The translations under genes and the position numbers were made by a program. Shown here one piece after another: positions 8,847 to 17,575 of a DNA stretch of 64,000 bases. The first letter of the stretch is position 1, and each line of letters opens with the position of its first letter. Source of the DNA: Burkholderia sp. Bp9142. GTDB lineage: Bacteria; Pseudomonadota; Gammaproteobacteria; Burkholderiales; Burkholderiaceae. The notes under the pieces were generated by a model. That model was not told where the DNA came from. It worked only from the letters and a program-made list of their open reading frames with translations, and ran no database searches. The stretch spans positions 62,001 to 126,000 of the forward strand of contig NZ_QTPP01000014.1 in the NCBI RefSeq assembly GCF_003853415.1, read 5' to 3'.

Positions 8847-9692
8847 TCAGTCGAGCAGGTCGGGTTCGTCGGCGACGACGCGCGCGAACAGGCTGTCGAA
8901 CGCATGCAATGCGCCGTCGGGGCCGCCGATCTGGCCGTGCGTGTGTCGCGCGGTCGCGTGATCGATCGGTTGCGGCGTGCCGGCCGCTTCGGCCAGCAAC
9001 TGCGTGTGCGCGGCGTTGTCGAGTGCGATGTACCACCACGCGGCGGCCTCGACCGTCGGGCCGGCCGTCAGGATGCCGTGGTTCTTCAGGATCACGCCCT
9101 TGTGCGTGCCGCCGTCGGGTTTCGCGAGCGCGTCCGCGATCCGCGCGCCTTCGCTCGTATCGACGACCATGCCCGTGAAATCGTCGAACAGCGCGTGGTC
9201 CTCGTAGAACACGCACGCGTCCTGCGTCAGCGGGTCGAGCGGGCGGCCGAGCGTCGACCAGGCCTTGCCGTAGGTCGAATGCGTATGCGCGGCCGCGACG
9301 ATGTGCGGATGCGCGTCGTGAATCGCCGCATGGATCGCGAACGCGGCCTTGTTCAGCGGCCGGTTGCCGATCGCGGTTTCGCCGCGCGCGTTGACGAGCA
9401 GCAGGTCCGACACCTTGATCCGCGAGAAATGCACGCCGAGCGGATTCACCCAGAAGTGGTCGGGCAGTTCCGGATCGCGCGCGGTGATGTGGCCGGCGAG
9501 GCCCGATGCGAAGCCGAAGCGCGCGAACAGGCGGAACGCGGCCGCGAGCCGTTCCTGCCGGTGGCGGCGCTCGGCGGCGACGTCGATGCGCGGCGCGGGC
9601 GGATCGAACCAGAAATGCTGGCGCGGCGTGTCGGCGAGCACGAGGCCCGACGCGGTGCGCGCGGGCGCTGACGAAGACAGGACGGCGGACAT
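8847..9692 (-). CDS. Class II aldolase/adducin family protein
   Basis: This 281-residue protein belongs to the zinc-dependent class II aldolase fold. It shows GLAGHITARDPE, the metal-binding AAHTHSTYGKAW, and a further histidine in the loop KNHGILTAGPTVEAAAW. Relatives cleave or isomerise small sugar phosphates and hydroxy acids. In this operon it sits between a flavin monooxygenase and a binding protein. It may process the carbon skeleton left after desulfonation; this is inference from context only. Start chosen at MSAVLSS, 20 bp after the upstream stop. Confidence 0.88.
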   Translation of the reverse strand: MSAVLSSSAPARTASGLVLADTPRQHFWFDPPAPRIDVAAERRHRQERLAAAFRLFARFGFASGLAGHITARDPELPDHFWVNPLGVHFSRIKVSDLLLVNARGETAIGNRPLNKAAFAIHAAIHDAHPHIVAAAHTHSTYGKAWSTLGRPLDPLTQDACVFYEDHALFDDFTGMVVDTSEGARIADALAKPDGGTHKGVILKNHGILTAGPTVEAAAWWYIALDNAAHTQLLAEAAGTPQPIDHATARHTHGQIGGPDGALHAFDSLFARVVADEPDLLD

Positions 9693-9712
9693 GGCAGGCG
9701 TCTCCGTTGGCG

Positions 9713-10798
9713 TCAGGCTGCGCGGCGCGCCGCGTCGCGTGCCGCGACGGCGCCGCGCACGCGCGGAATCAGTTCGCGGCCGTAGTCGATCGCGTCTTCG
9801 AGCGGATCGAAGCCGCGGATCAGGAACGTCGTCACGCCGAGGTCGTAGTAGTCGAGCAGCGCGTCGGCGACCTGTTCGGGCGTGCCGACCAGCGCGGTCG
9901 AATTCGAGCGCGCGCCGGTGAGTTTCGCGATCTCGGTCCACAGCCGCTTGTCGACGCGCGAGCCGCGTTCGGCCGCGGCGAGCAGGCGCCGCGCGCCTTC
10001 GCTCTGCTGCGGGCCGCCGCTGCCGAGGCCGGCCGCTTCACGCAGCCGGCGGGTTTCGTCGAGGATCCGGTGCGCGCGCGCCCACGCTTCGTCTTCGGTC
10101 GCCGCGAGGATCGGCCGGAACGACACCGAGAAGCGCACCTGCCGGCCGTGCTTCGCGGCTTCGGCGCGCACGCGGGTCGTCAGGTCGCGCACCTGGTCGA
10201 GCGATTCGCCCCACAGCGCATAGACGTCCGCGTGCTTGCCGGCCACTTCCAGCGCCGCTTCCGAGGCGCCACCGAAGTAGATCGGCACGTGCGGCCGCTG
10301 GAACGGCTTGACTTCCGAAAAGCCCTGCGTGAAGCGGTAGTGCGCGCCGTCGTGATCGAACGGCTGCGTTTCGGTCCAGATGCGACGCAGGATGCCGAGG
10401 TATTCGTCGGTGCGTGCGTAACGTGCGTCGTGGCCGAGGAAGTCGCCGTCGCGCTGCTGCTCGCTGTCGGAGCCGCCCGAGATGAAGTGCACGGCGAGCC
10501 GGCCGCGGCTGAACTGGTCGAGCGTCGCGATCTGCCGGGCGGCGAGCGTCGGCGCGGTGAAGCCCGGACGATGCGCGAGCATGAAATGGATGCGTTCGGT
10601 CGCCGCGGCCGCGAACGCGATCGTCAGCGTCGCCGACGGGCCGGTCGAGTGGTGCGGGACGAGGATCCGGTCGAAGCCGGCCGTTTCGTGTGCGCGGGCG
10701 AAGTCGCGCACGTAGTCGGGGTCGACGACGGGGCCGGCAGGCGGATGGATTTCCGACTGCTTCTGGCTCTGGATCATGCCGATGAATTCGACGCTCAT
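9713..10798 (-). CDS. LLM-class flavin-dependent monooxygenase, alkanesulfonate monooxygenase (SsuD)-like
   Basis: This 361-residue enzyme has the bacterial-luciferase fold. It shares with SsuD the segments HFMLAHRPGFTAPTLAARQIATLDQ, the FMN-site loop FISGGSDSEQQRDGDFL, PIYFGGASEAALEVA and the C-terminal FLIRGFDPLEDAI. SsuD-type enzymes use reduced FMN and oxygen to release sulfite from sulfonates. No dedicated flavin reductase gene is seen nearby. It is the first gene of the leftward operon and its 440-bp promoter region is shared with the divergent SfnB-like gene. Exact substrate uncertain. Confidence 0.92.
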   Translation of the reverse strand: MSVEFIGMIQSQKQSEIHPPAGPVVDPDYVRDFARAHETAGFDRILVPHHSTGPSATLTIAFAAAATERIHFMLAHRPGFTAPTLAARQIATLDQFSRGRLAVHFISGGSDSEQQRDGDFLGHDARYARTDEYLGILRRIWTETQPFDHDGAHYRFTQGFSEVKPFQRPHVPIYFGGASEAALEVAGKHADVYALWGESLDQVRDLTTRVRAEAAKHGRQVRFSVSFRPILAATEDEAWARAHRILDETRRLREAAGLGSGGPQQSEGARRLLAAAERGSRVDKRLWTEIAKLTGARSNSTALVGTPEQVADALLDYYDLGVTTFLIRGFDPLEDAIDYGRELIPRVRGAVAARDAARRAA

Positions 10799-11238
10799 CT
10801 GGGTCTCCGATGCAAGGACGGCCCGGCGCGGCGAGCGATGGCCGGCGGGGGCGGGAATGGAGCGCAGATTACCGCCGGGATCATGCGAAACGGAAATAAT
10901 CAATCCCGATTTGAATATCAGATTTGCATGGTTTGGGCGCGTGTGCGTTGCGCATACGCTGTGGGCTCGCAATCGAACCGGAAGGGCGCCGGCTGCATGT
11001 CGTGCGGCGTTTTCGTGCCGGGCATGAGCGGGATCGGCACGCGATTCGGAGTCTGCGGCCCGGTTGGCGTGCTGAAGGCGGATGCGTGCGCGAGCGGTCG
11101 CGACGAACGCCCGCGAAACCGCAGCCGGTCGCCGCCGGCTTCACGCGCCGCCGCGCCACTTGCCGATCGATCTCCGCTGTTATCGCTGTTACGTTACCCC
11201 GCTACCCCGCTACCCAGTCACCGAGGGAATCCGTACCG
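10799..11238. promoter_or_regulatory. Shared divergent promoter region of the organosulfur genes
   Basis: This 440-bp gap separates the SsuD-like operon from the SfnB-like gene. An AT-rich patch at about 10888-10928 (GGAAATAATCAATCCCGATT and following) stands out from the GC-rich surroundings and probably holds the leftward promoter. In Burkholderia the LysR-type SsuR controls sulfonate genes, but no defined SsuR site could be recognised. A ribosome site GAGGGAA at 11223 serves the rightward gene. No gene seen in the gap. Confidence 0.45.
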
Positions 11239-12618
11239 ATGTCCGCCAGCCTTGCCGCTTCCTCGCCGCAACCGCCGCAGTCGTCGCTGCGCCATCTGCC
11301 CGCCGACGATGCACGCGTTGCCGTGCTGCTCGAGCGTCTCGCGCCCGACCTCGCCGCCGACGCGGCCCGCAACGATCTCGACGGCCGCTTCCCGCACGAG
11401 AACTTCGCGCGCCTGCATCGCGCGGGGCTGATCGCGCAGGTCGTGCCGCGCGAGCATGGCGGCGCGGGCGCGACGCTCGCGCAGGCGAGCCGCATCGTGG
11501 CCGCGGTCGCACGCGCCGATCCCGCGACCGCGCTGGTGCTGACGATGACGTATCTGCAGCATCGCGCGCTCGGCCGCGCGGACAACCGCTGGCCCGCGCG
11601 CCTGCGGCGTGCCGTGTTCGACAGCGCGGTCGACGAAGGCGCACTGATCAACGCGCTGCGCGTCGAGCCGGCGCTCGGGTCGCCGTCGCGCGGCGGCCTG
11701 CCCGAAACGGTTGCGCGTCGCGACGGCGACGGCTGGCGGCTGTCCGGCCACAAGCTGTACAGCACCGGCATTCCGGCGCTGCGCTGGCTCGCCGTGTGGG
11801 CCCGCACCGACGAGCCCGAGCCGCGCGTCGGCGTGTTCCTCGTGCCGCGCGAGCGTGACGCGGAGGACGACGCGCGCATCCGCGTGATCGAAAGCTGGAA
11901 TCACCTGGGCCTGCGCGCGTCGGGCAGCCACGAGGTCGTGTTCGACGACGTGCGGCTGCCCGCCGATCATGCGGTGGACGTGCGCGCGCCCGATGCGTGG
12001 GCCGTGTCGGCCGCGAGTCATGCGGATGTCGACGCGCAGGCCGACCAGCAGGCCTGGATGGTCGCGCTGCTCGGCAGTCTCTACGATGCCGTGGCACGTG
12101 CGTCGCGCGACTGGCTGCTCGATTTCGCGGCGACGCGCGCGCCGAGCGGGCTCGGTGCGCCGCTCGCGACGCTGCCGCGCGTGCAGGAGGCCGTCGGCGA
12201 GATCGAAGGGTGGCTGCACACGAACCGCGTGCTGCTCGACGATCACATCGCGCGTGCCGATGCGGGCGATGCGCCGGCGTTGACGACGAGCGGCCTCGTC
12301 AAGCGAACCGTGACGGAACACGCGATCCGCACCGTCGAGCACGCGTTGAAGCTGTCGGGCAATCACGGGCTGAGCCGCCACAATCCGCTCGAACGTCACT
12401 ATCGCGACGTGCTGTGCAGCCGCGTGCATACGCCGCAGGACGACGCGATCGCGGTCGCGGCCGGACGTGCGGCGCTCGAGGCGGCGGCGCGAAGCATCAC
12501 GTCGAATGCGGATTCGGATGCGACGTCACGCAGCGTGCCGGCGCGAACCGCAACCACGAACGCGGACGCGGGCCGGACGTCGCACGATGCGCCGGCATCC
12601 GGTCGAAACGATGCGTGA
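11239..12618 (+). CDS. Acyl-CoA dehydrogenase-family flavoprotein, SfnB-like sulfur acquisition oxidoreductase
   Basis: This 459-residue flavoprotein has the three-part acyl-CoA dehydrogenase fold. Features are RLHRAGLIAQVVPREHGGAGA in the N-terminal helices, GHKLYSTGIPALRWLAVWA and NHLGLRASGSHEVVFDDVRLP in the middle, and LSGNHGLSRHNPLERHYRD near the end. SfnB-type members and the related FMN monooxygenases act on organosulfur compounds such as dimethylsulfone and sulfonates rather than CoA esters. Divergence from the SsuD-like operon supports that role. The last 55 residues are low-complexity (S, T, A, N, D rich) and probably disordered. Confidence 0.87.
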   Translation: MSASLAASSPQPPQSSLRHLPADDARVAVLLERLAPDLAADAARNDLDGRFPHENFARLHRAGLIAQVVPREHGGAGATLAQASRIVAAVARADPATALVLTMTYLQHRALGRADNRWPARLRRAVFDSAVDEGALINALRVEPALGSPSRGGLPETVARRDGDGWRLSGHKLYSTGIPALRWLAVWARTDEPEPRVGVFLVPRERDAEDDARIRVIESWNHLGLRASGSHEVVFDDVRLPADHAVDVRAPDAWAVSAASHADVDAQADQQAWMVALLGSLYDAVARASRDWLLDFAATRAPSGLGAPLATLPRVQEAVGEIEGWLHTNRVLLDDHIARADAGDAPALTTSGLVKRTVTEHAIRTVEHALKLSGNHGLSRHNPLERHYRDVLCSRVHTPQDDAIAVAAGRAALEAAARSITSNADSDATSRSVPARTATTNADAGRTSHDAPASGRNDA

Positions 12619-12679
12619 GCAGGGCGGCGTGGTAGTCAACGCAAACGTGACGACGCCGTGCAGACGTCGCCCGCCCTGG

Positions 12680-13603
12680 TCAAGCGGCCTCGTCGTGCTC
12701 GCCGGCATCCGCGGGCAGCGCGAACGCGGTGCGTGCATGCGCGGCCACGGTCGCGAGCGGCGCCGCGAAGCGCGCGGCGTCCTGCCGGTGCAGCAGCCAC
12801 AGATCGATCTGCGGCTTGAAATCGGCGAGCGGCACGATGTCGAGCGCGTTGCGCAGCGGGCTGCCTTCGAGCAGCGGCAGCGGCATCAGCCCGATGCCGA
12901 AACCGTTCGCGACGCTCTGCAATTGCAGGTCGCGGCCATACGTGTCGAGCGTGACCGGCATCGGCAGCCCCTGCGCGTCGAGCGCTCGGCGCAGGCCCGC
13001 GCGGAAGCCGCAGCCGTCGGGATTGAGCACCCAGCCGCGCGCATGGCAGTCGGCGAGCCGGTAGCTGCGGCGCGGCCAGTCACCCTTGCGGCCGACGGCG
13101 ACGAGCCGCGTGGCCAGCAGCCGCTCGCCCTCGACCTGCGGCGGCACCACCATCTCGCGGGCCAGAAACACCAGCGCCGCGTCGAGCTCGCGGCGCGCGA
13201 CCCGCTCGACGAGCATGCCGCCCCAGGCGGTCGTGACCTGCGTGGCGAGTGCCGGCCATTGCGCGGCGAGCCGCGCGATCAGGCCGGGCAGCATCAACTC
13301 GCCGAGCCCCTGCGTGAGGCCGACGCGGAATTCGCCGGCGGGCGGCCGCCGGCCGGCCGTCAGTTCGCGCAGCGCATCGACTTCGCGCAGGATCGCGCGG
13401 CACTGCTCGAACACCTGCCGGCCGATGTCGGTCGGGCGCGGCGGCTTCGTGTTGCGGTCGAGCAGCGTGACGCCGAGCGCTTCCTCGAGATTCTGGACGC
13501 GCCGCGTGATCGCGGGCTGCGTCATCCCGAGCTCGGCCGCGGCCTGGCTCAGCGACTGGCCGCGGACGACCGCTGCAAAAGCATCGATATCGCTAATTTT
13601 CAT
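12680..13603 (-). CDS. LysR-family transcriptional regulator
   Basis: This 307-residue regulator has an N-terminal winged helix (SLSQAAAELGMTQPAITRRVQNLEEALGVTL, residues 15-48) and a C-terminal effector domain. It is divergent from the cysteine-dioxygenase-like gene across a 74-bp gap and very likely controls it. The gap carries two 11-bp direct repeats (13643-13665) that may be its binding site. Start chosen at MKISDIDAF, the usual distance before the helix-turn-helix. The inducer is probably a thiol or sulfur amino acid; inference from the target genes. Confidence 0.92.
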   Translation of the reverse strand: MKISDIDAFAAVVRGQSLSQAAAELGMTQPAITRRVQNLEEALGVTLLDRNTKPPRPTDIGRQVFEQCRAILREVDALRELTAGRRPPAGEFRVGLTQGLGELMLPGLIARLAAQWPALATQVTTAWGGMLVERVARRELDAALVFLAREMVVPPQVEGERLLATRLVAVGRKGDWPRRSYRLADCHARGWVLNPDGCGFRAGLRRALDAQGLPMPVTLDTYGRDLQLQSVANGFGIGLMPLPLLEGSPLRNALDIVPLADFKPQIDLWLLHRQDAARFAAPLATVAAHARTAFALPADAGEHDEAA

Positions 13604-13642
13604 GTTTGTTCTGCATGGTATTTCGGGTGCATCATGACGATC

Positions 13643-13665
13643 CATCATATTCGGCATCATATTCG
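13643..13665. promoter_or_regulatory. Tandem 11-bp repeats in the LysR/dioxygenase promoter gap
   Basis: CATCATATTCG occurs at 13643-13653 and 13655-13665, a 12-bp period, in AT-rich DNA just before the ribosome site GAGGAGG of the dioxygenase gene. Tandem sites on one DNA face suit a LysR-family tetramer or repression of the dioxygenase promoter. Confidence 0.45.
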
Positions 13666-13677
13666 AGGAGGCAGCCG

Positions 13678-14244
13678 ATGAGTACGCTTTCGTTGCGGCA
13701 GACGCCGCTGCGTCCGTTCGTCGACGGGCTCGGCGCACTGCTCGCGTCCGGCGCGAACGAGGCACGCATCCTCGACGAGGGCGGCGCGCTGCTCGCCGCA
13801 CTCGTCGCGCAGGACGACTGGCTGCCCGACGCGTTCGCGCAGCCCGATCCCGAGCGCTACCGCCAGTACCTGCTGCATCTCGATCCCGACGAGCGGTTTT
13901 CCATCGTCAGCTTCGTATGGGGACCCGGCCAGACGACGCCGATCCATAACCATACGGTGTGGGGGCTGATCGGGATGCTGCGCGGCGGCGAGTTTTCGCA
14001 GCCGTACCGGTTCGATGAAACCGGCAAGCCGGTGCCGTCGGGCGACGCGGTGCGGCTGCAGCCGGGCGAGGTCGAGGCGGTGTCGCCGCGCATCGGCGAC
14101 GTCCATCGCGTGACCAACGCATTCGCGGACCAGGTGTCGATCAGCATCCACGTGTACGGCGCCAACATCGGCAAGGTCGAACGCGCGGTGTTCCTCGACG
14201 ACGGCACCGTGAAGCCGTTCGTGTCCGGCTATTCGAACGCGTGA
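13678..14244 (+). CDS. Cysteine dioxygenase-family cupin (thiol dioxygenase)
   Basis: This 188-residue cupin has the non-heme iron ligands of thiol dioxygenases: H90 and H92 in PGQTTPIHNHTVWG and H143 in GDVHRV, with Y160 in the usual active-site position. Bacterial members oxidise L-cysteine to cysteine sulfinate or 3-mercaptopropionate to its sulfinate. The sequence alone does not settle which. The strong ribosome site AGGAGG precedes ATG 13678. It is followed by a four-domain rhodanese gene, pointing to a two-step handling of thiol sulfur. Confidence 0.9.
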   Translation: MSTLSLRQTPLRPFVDGLGALLASGANEARILDEGGALLAALVAQDDWLPDAFAQPDPERYRQYLLHLDPDERFSIVSFVWGPGQTTPIHNHTVWGLIGMLRGGEFSQPYRFDETGKPVPSGDAVRLQPGEVEAVSPRIGDVHRVTNAFADQVSISIHVYGANIGKVERAVFLDDGTVKPFVSGYSNA

Positions 14245-14350
14245 TCCCGTGTGTCGCCCGCGCCGTTGCGAGCACACGCCCGTGGGCCAAGATTCATCCG
14301 TTTTCCGTTTGTTTTCTTCTCCGACTTCAACCGATTCCGACAGAGACATC

Positions 14351-15976
14351 GTGACGCAATCCGCCGATTCCATTTCCCGTTTCCCCGTCGCGTCGTACCA
14401 GGACGTACGCGCGCGCCTGCTGGCCCGCGACGAGCTCGCGCTGATCGACGTGCGCGAGGAAGACCCGTACGCGCAGGGCCATCCGCTGTGGGCCGCGAAC
14501 TTTCCGCTGTCGAAGCTCGAACTCGACGCGTGGACGCGCATGCCGCGCCGCGACACGCCGATCGTCGTGTTCGGCGAAGCCGGCGGCGAGGATCTCGCGC
14601 CGCGTGCGGCCGCGAAGCTCGCGCAGCTCGGCTATACCGACGTGCGCCTGCTCGACGGCGGCCTCGCGGGCTGGCTCGCCGCGGGCGGCGAGCTGTTCAT
14701 CGACGTGAACGTGCCGAGCAAGTCGTTCGGCGAGTGGGTCGAGGCCGAGCGCCATACGCCGTCGCTGTCCGCGCAGGAAGTGCAGGCGCTGATCGACGCG
14801 CAGGCCGACGTCGTGATCGTCGATGCGCGCCGCTTCGACGAATACCGGACGATGAACATCCCGACGTCGACGAGCGTGCCGGGTGCGGAACTCGTGCTGC
14901 GCGTGCGCGCGCTCGCGCCGAATCCGGAAACCCGGGTGGTGGTGAACTGCGCGGGCCGCACGCGCAGCATCATCGGCACGCAGTCGCTGATCAACGCCGG
15001 GCTGCCGAACCCGGTCGCGGCACTGCGCAACGGCACGATCGGCTGGACGCTCGCCGGCCAGACGCTCGAGCACGGCGCCGCGCGACGGTTTCTGGACGAC
15101 ATCGATACCGCGCAACGCGAGGAAGCACGCCGCGCCGCGCGCGCGGTGGCCGAGCGCGCCGGCGTGCCGCGCATCGCGCTCGCGGAGGTCGCCGCGCTCG
15201 ACGAGCCGGGCCGCACGCTGTACCGCTTCGACGTGCGCACGCCGGAGGAGTACGAGGCCGGCCACCTGCCGGGCTTCCTGAGCACGCCGGGCGGCCAGCT
15301 CGTGCAGGAGACCGACCATCACGCGGCCGTGCGCGGCGCGCGGATCGTGCTCGCCGACGACGACGGCGTGCGCGCGGACATGACCGCGTCGTGGCTCGCG
15401 CAGATGGGCTGGGATGTGCACGTGGTCGAACCGGCCGGCACGGCGGCGTTCGCGGAGCGCGGCCAGCCGCCGCGCGACGTGCCGGCGACGCCGCAGGCGA
15501 CCGAGGTGTCGCCCGCGACGCTCGCGGGCTGGCTGAAGGAGGCGGCCGCGGGCGAGGTCGCGATCGTCGACGTGACGACCAGCGCGAACTACGTGAAGCG
15601 CCATATCCCCGGCGCATGGTTCGTCGTGCGCGCGCAATTGCGCGACGCGCTCGCCGCGATTCCGCCGGCGAAGCGCTACGTGTTCACGTGCGGCTCGAGC
15701 CTGCTCGCGCGGTTCGCGGCGGACGACGCGCGCGCGTTGCTGCCGGCTGCCGCGGCAATCTCGGTGCTGACGGGCGGCACGGCCGCGTGGATCGACGCGG
15801 GGCTGCCGCTCGAGCATGGCGAGACGCACCTGGCGTCGCCGCGTGTCGACCGCTACCGGCGCCCGTACGAAGGCACCGACAACGCGGCCGCCGCGATGCA
15901 GGCGTATCTCGACTGGGAATACGGGCTGGTCGACCAGCTGAAGCGGGACGGCACGCACCACTTCCGCGTGATCTGA
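14351..15976 (+). CDS. Four-domain rhodanese-like sulfurtransferase
   Basis: This 541-residue cytoplasmic protein contains four rhodanese domains in a row (about residues 15-120, 138-245, 275-375 and 390-500). Only domains 2 and 4 keep a catalytic cysteine, C200 in VVNCAGRTRS and C447 in FTCGSSLLAR. In domains 1 and 3 the equivalent loops read FGEAGGED and ADDDGVRA. Alternating active and inactive domains match the build of sulfurtransferases made of repeated pairs. The start is a GTG at 14351; an upstream in-frame codon at 14249 would add 34 unconserved residues. It follows the thiol dioxygenase and probably moves or oxidises sulfane sulfur made from the same thiols. Confidence 0.9.
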   Translation: MTQSADSISRFPVASYQDVRARLLARDELALIDVREEDPYAQGHPLWAANFPLSKLELDAWTRMPRRDTPIVVFGEAGGEDLAPRAAAKLAQLGYTDVRLLDGGLAGWLAAGGELFIDVNVPSKSFGEWVEAERHTPSLSAQEVQALIDAQADVVIVDARRFDEYRTMNIPTSTSVPGAELVLRVRALAPNPETRVVVNCAGRTRSIIGTQSLINAGLPNPVAALRNGTIGWTLAGQTLEHGAARRFLDDIDTAQREEARRAARAVAERAGVPRIALAEVAALDEPGRTLYRFDVRTPEEYEAGHLPGFLSTPGGQLVQETDHHAAVRGARIVLADDDGVRADMTASWLAQMGWDVHVVEPAGTAAFAERGQPPRDVPATPQATEVSPATLAGWLKEAAAGEVAIVDVTTSANYVKRHIPGAWFVVRAQLRDALAAIPPAKRYVFTCGSSLLARFAADDARALLPAAAAISVLTGGTAAWIDAGLPLEHGETHLASPRVDRYRRPYEGTDNAAAAMQAYLDWEYGLVDQLKRDGTHHFRVI

Positions 15977-15987
15977 CCGCGGCGCGG

Positions 15988-16025
15988 CAACCGGCGCGCG
16001 GCACGGCGTGCGCCGCGCCCGGTTG
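15988..16025. terminator. GC-rich hairpin between convergent genes
   Basis: CAACCGG (15988-15994) pairs with CCGGTTG (16019-16025), with further imperfect GC pairing inside. It lies between the convergent rhodanese and GlpQ-type genes. There is no T-tract, so termination is only probable. Confidence 0.35.
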
Positions 16026-16059
16026 TCGCGCGTTCAGCGGCTCGTCGGGTTCGGCGGGT

Positions 16060-17205
16060 TCAGCGCTTGAACGTGTCGACGGCCGTGCGGCCGACGGCCG
16101 GATCGTCGGTGAAGAAGCCGTCGATGCCCGCGCGCAGGTACGCCTGGATCTCGCGCACCGAGCCCGCGGTGTTGCGCGTGGCCGGCGTGCCGCCGTCCTT
16201 CAGCGATGCGGGCAGGAAGTTGTTCTCCGGGCGGAACGTGTACGGATGCACGACGAGGCCGGCCTCGTGCGCGTAGCGCACGTATGGCGTCGGCTGCTGC
16301 AGCGTGCCGTCCGCGGCGACCGCGATGATCGACGTCTTGTACGGGCCGACGCCGTTCGCATAGGACGCGATCTCGCGCATTCCGTCGCGCGTCGACAGGT
16401 CGCCATAGGTGCGCTTGTCGTTCGCCTTCACGAAGTCGTACGGACGCTGGCCGGCATCGTCCATCAACTGGACGAGCTTCCAGTTCGGCTGGCTCGACTT
16501 GATCCGGTTGCGGATCGTCTTCAGGTTCGCGACCTCGAACGACTGGATGTAGACGGTCGCCGTGCGCGCCGTGTACGGATCCTTCAGCAGCGCGTCGACG
16601 AGACGGTCCTCGAGCGGCAGGTTGATCGACTGGAAGTAGGTCGGGTGCTTGGTTTCCGGATACAGGTGGATCGTGCGGCCGGTCTGCGCGGACATCTGTT
16701 TCGCGAGCGCGACGATCTCGTCGAAGGTGGGGATCTCGAACTGGTCGTTGTACGCGGTATTCGCCGGGCGGATCTGCGGAATGCGCTCGCGGGCGCGCAG
16801 CGTCTTCAGTTCGGCGAGCGTGAAGTCCTCGGTGAACCAGCCGGTCAGCTGCGCGCCGTCGATCGTCTTGGTTGCCTTGCGGCTCGCGAACTGCGGCAGC
16901 GTCGACACGTTCGTCGTGCCCGAGATCTCGTTTTCGTGGCGTGCGACGAGCACGCCGTCCTGGGTCGAGACGAGGTCGGGCTCGATCACGTCCGCGCCGT
17001 CCTCGATCGCCTTGCGGTACGACGCGAGCGTGTGCTCGGGGCGCAGCGCGCTCGCGCCGCGATGGCCGACCACCTGGACCTTCGCGGAGAGCGGGCGCGT
17101 GGGATCGGCAGCCGATACATCGTCGCCGCCGCAGGCGGCAAGCAGGAGGGCGGCGGCACAGGCGAACGGGATGCAGCGCAGGGCGGTCGGGCGCGTGAAG
17201 AGCAT
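16060..17205 (-). CDS. glpQ: Glycerophosphodiester phosphodiesterase, lipoprotein form
   Basis: This 381-residue protein starts with a lipoprotein signal whose lipobox is LLAACG (Cys at about residue 25), so it is probably anchored in the outer membrane facing the periplasm. The catalytic core begins with VVGHRGASALRPEHTLASY, followed by the metal ligands in IEPDLVSTQDGVLVARHE, as in GlpQ. Family members hydrolyse glycerophosphodiesters to glycerol 3-phosphate and an alcohol. Start chosen at 17205, 10 bp after GAAGG. It has its own promoter region, divergent from the squalene/phytoene synthase gene. Confidence 0.92.
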   Translation of the reverse strand: MLFTRPTALRCIPFACAAALLLAACGGDDVSAADPTRPLSAKVQVVGHRGASALRPEHTLASYRKAIEDGADVIEPDLVSTQDGVLVARHENEISGTTNVSTLPQFASRKATKTIDGAQLTGWFTEDFTLAELKTLRARERIPQIRPANTAYNDQFEIPTFDEIVALAKQMSAQTGRTIHLYPETKHPTYFQSINLPLEDRLVDALLKDPYTARTATVYIQSFEVANLKTIRNRIKSSQPNWKLVQLMDDAGQRPYDFVKANDKRTYGDLSTRDGMREIASYANGVGPYKTSIIAVAADGTLQQPTPYVRYAHEAGLVVHPYTFRPENNFLPASLKDGGTPATRNTAGSVREIQAYLRAGIDGFFTDDPAVGRTAVDTFKR

Positions 17206-17575
17206 GTCGGTGAACCTTCGAAACGGAAGTCGGTGAAAGGGCGGTCGATCCGGCGGCACGGCCTGGCGTGCCGGGCTGCGCGGGATCGAACGGGACGCGA
17301 TCGTCGCTCCGGATAATTACATATGTATTACTTTCGTCTTTCTTTTCTGTTGTGGCGTGAGACGTGCGGGGCGGCCGGAAAGCGCAACCGCGCGCGCGGC
17401 GCGATCCGCCGTCGCCGGGAGCGGGCGCGCCGGATGCACTAAACTTGCGGGACTTTTGCATCGCCGCACCGGGCCGACGTCCTCCCGCGCACGACGATGC
17501 GGCGACTCGCGAGCCGGCGCGGGCGTCCGGCGCCGGTGTGCGTCCGGGGCCCGCGCCGGCCTATTTTTCCGACCC
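17206..17575. promoter_or_regulatory. Divergent promoter gap between glpQ and the squalene/phytoene synthase gene
   Basis: The 370-bp gap holds an AT-rich island at about 17311-17350 containing the perfect 10-bp palindrome TACATATGTA (17318-17327), the likely site of the glpQ promoter. The remainder is GC-rich without a recognisable gene. The rightward gene has no clear ribosome site. Confidence 0.35.

Noticed and set aside
14251-17316. An open frame of about 1020 codons overlapping the rhodanese and glpQ genes
   Set aside because: Low-complexity R/A/G-rich translation in the wrong frame of two well-supported genes.
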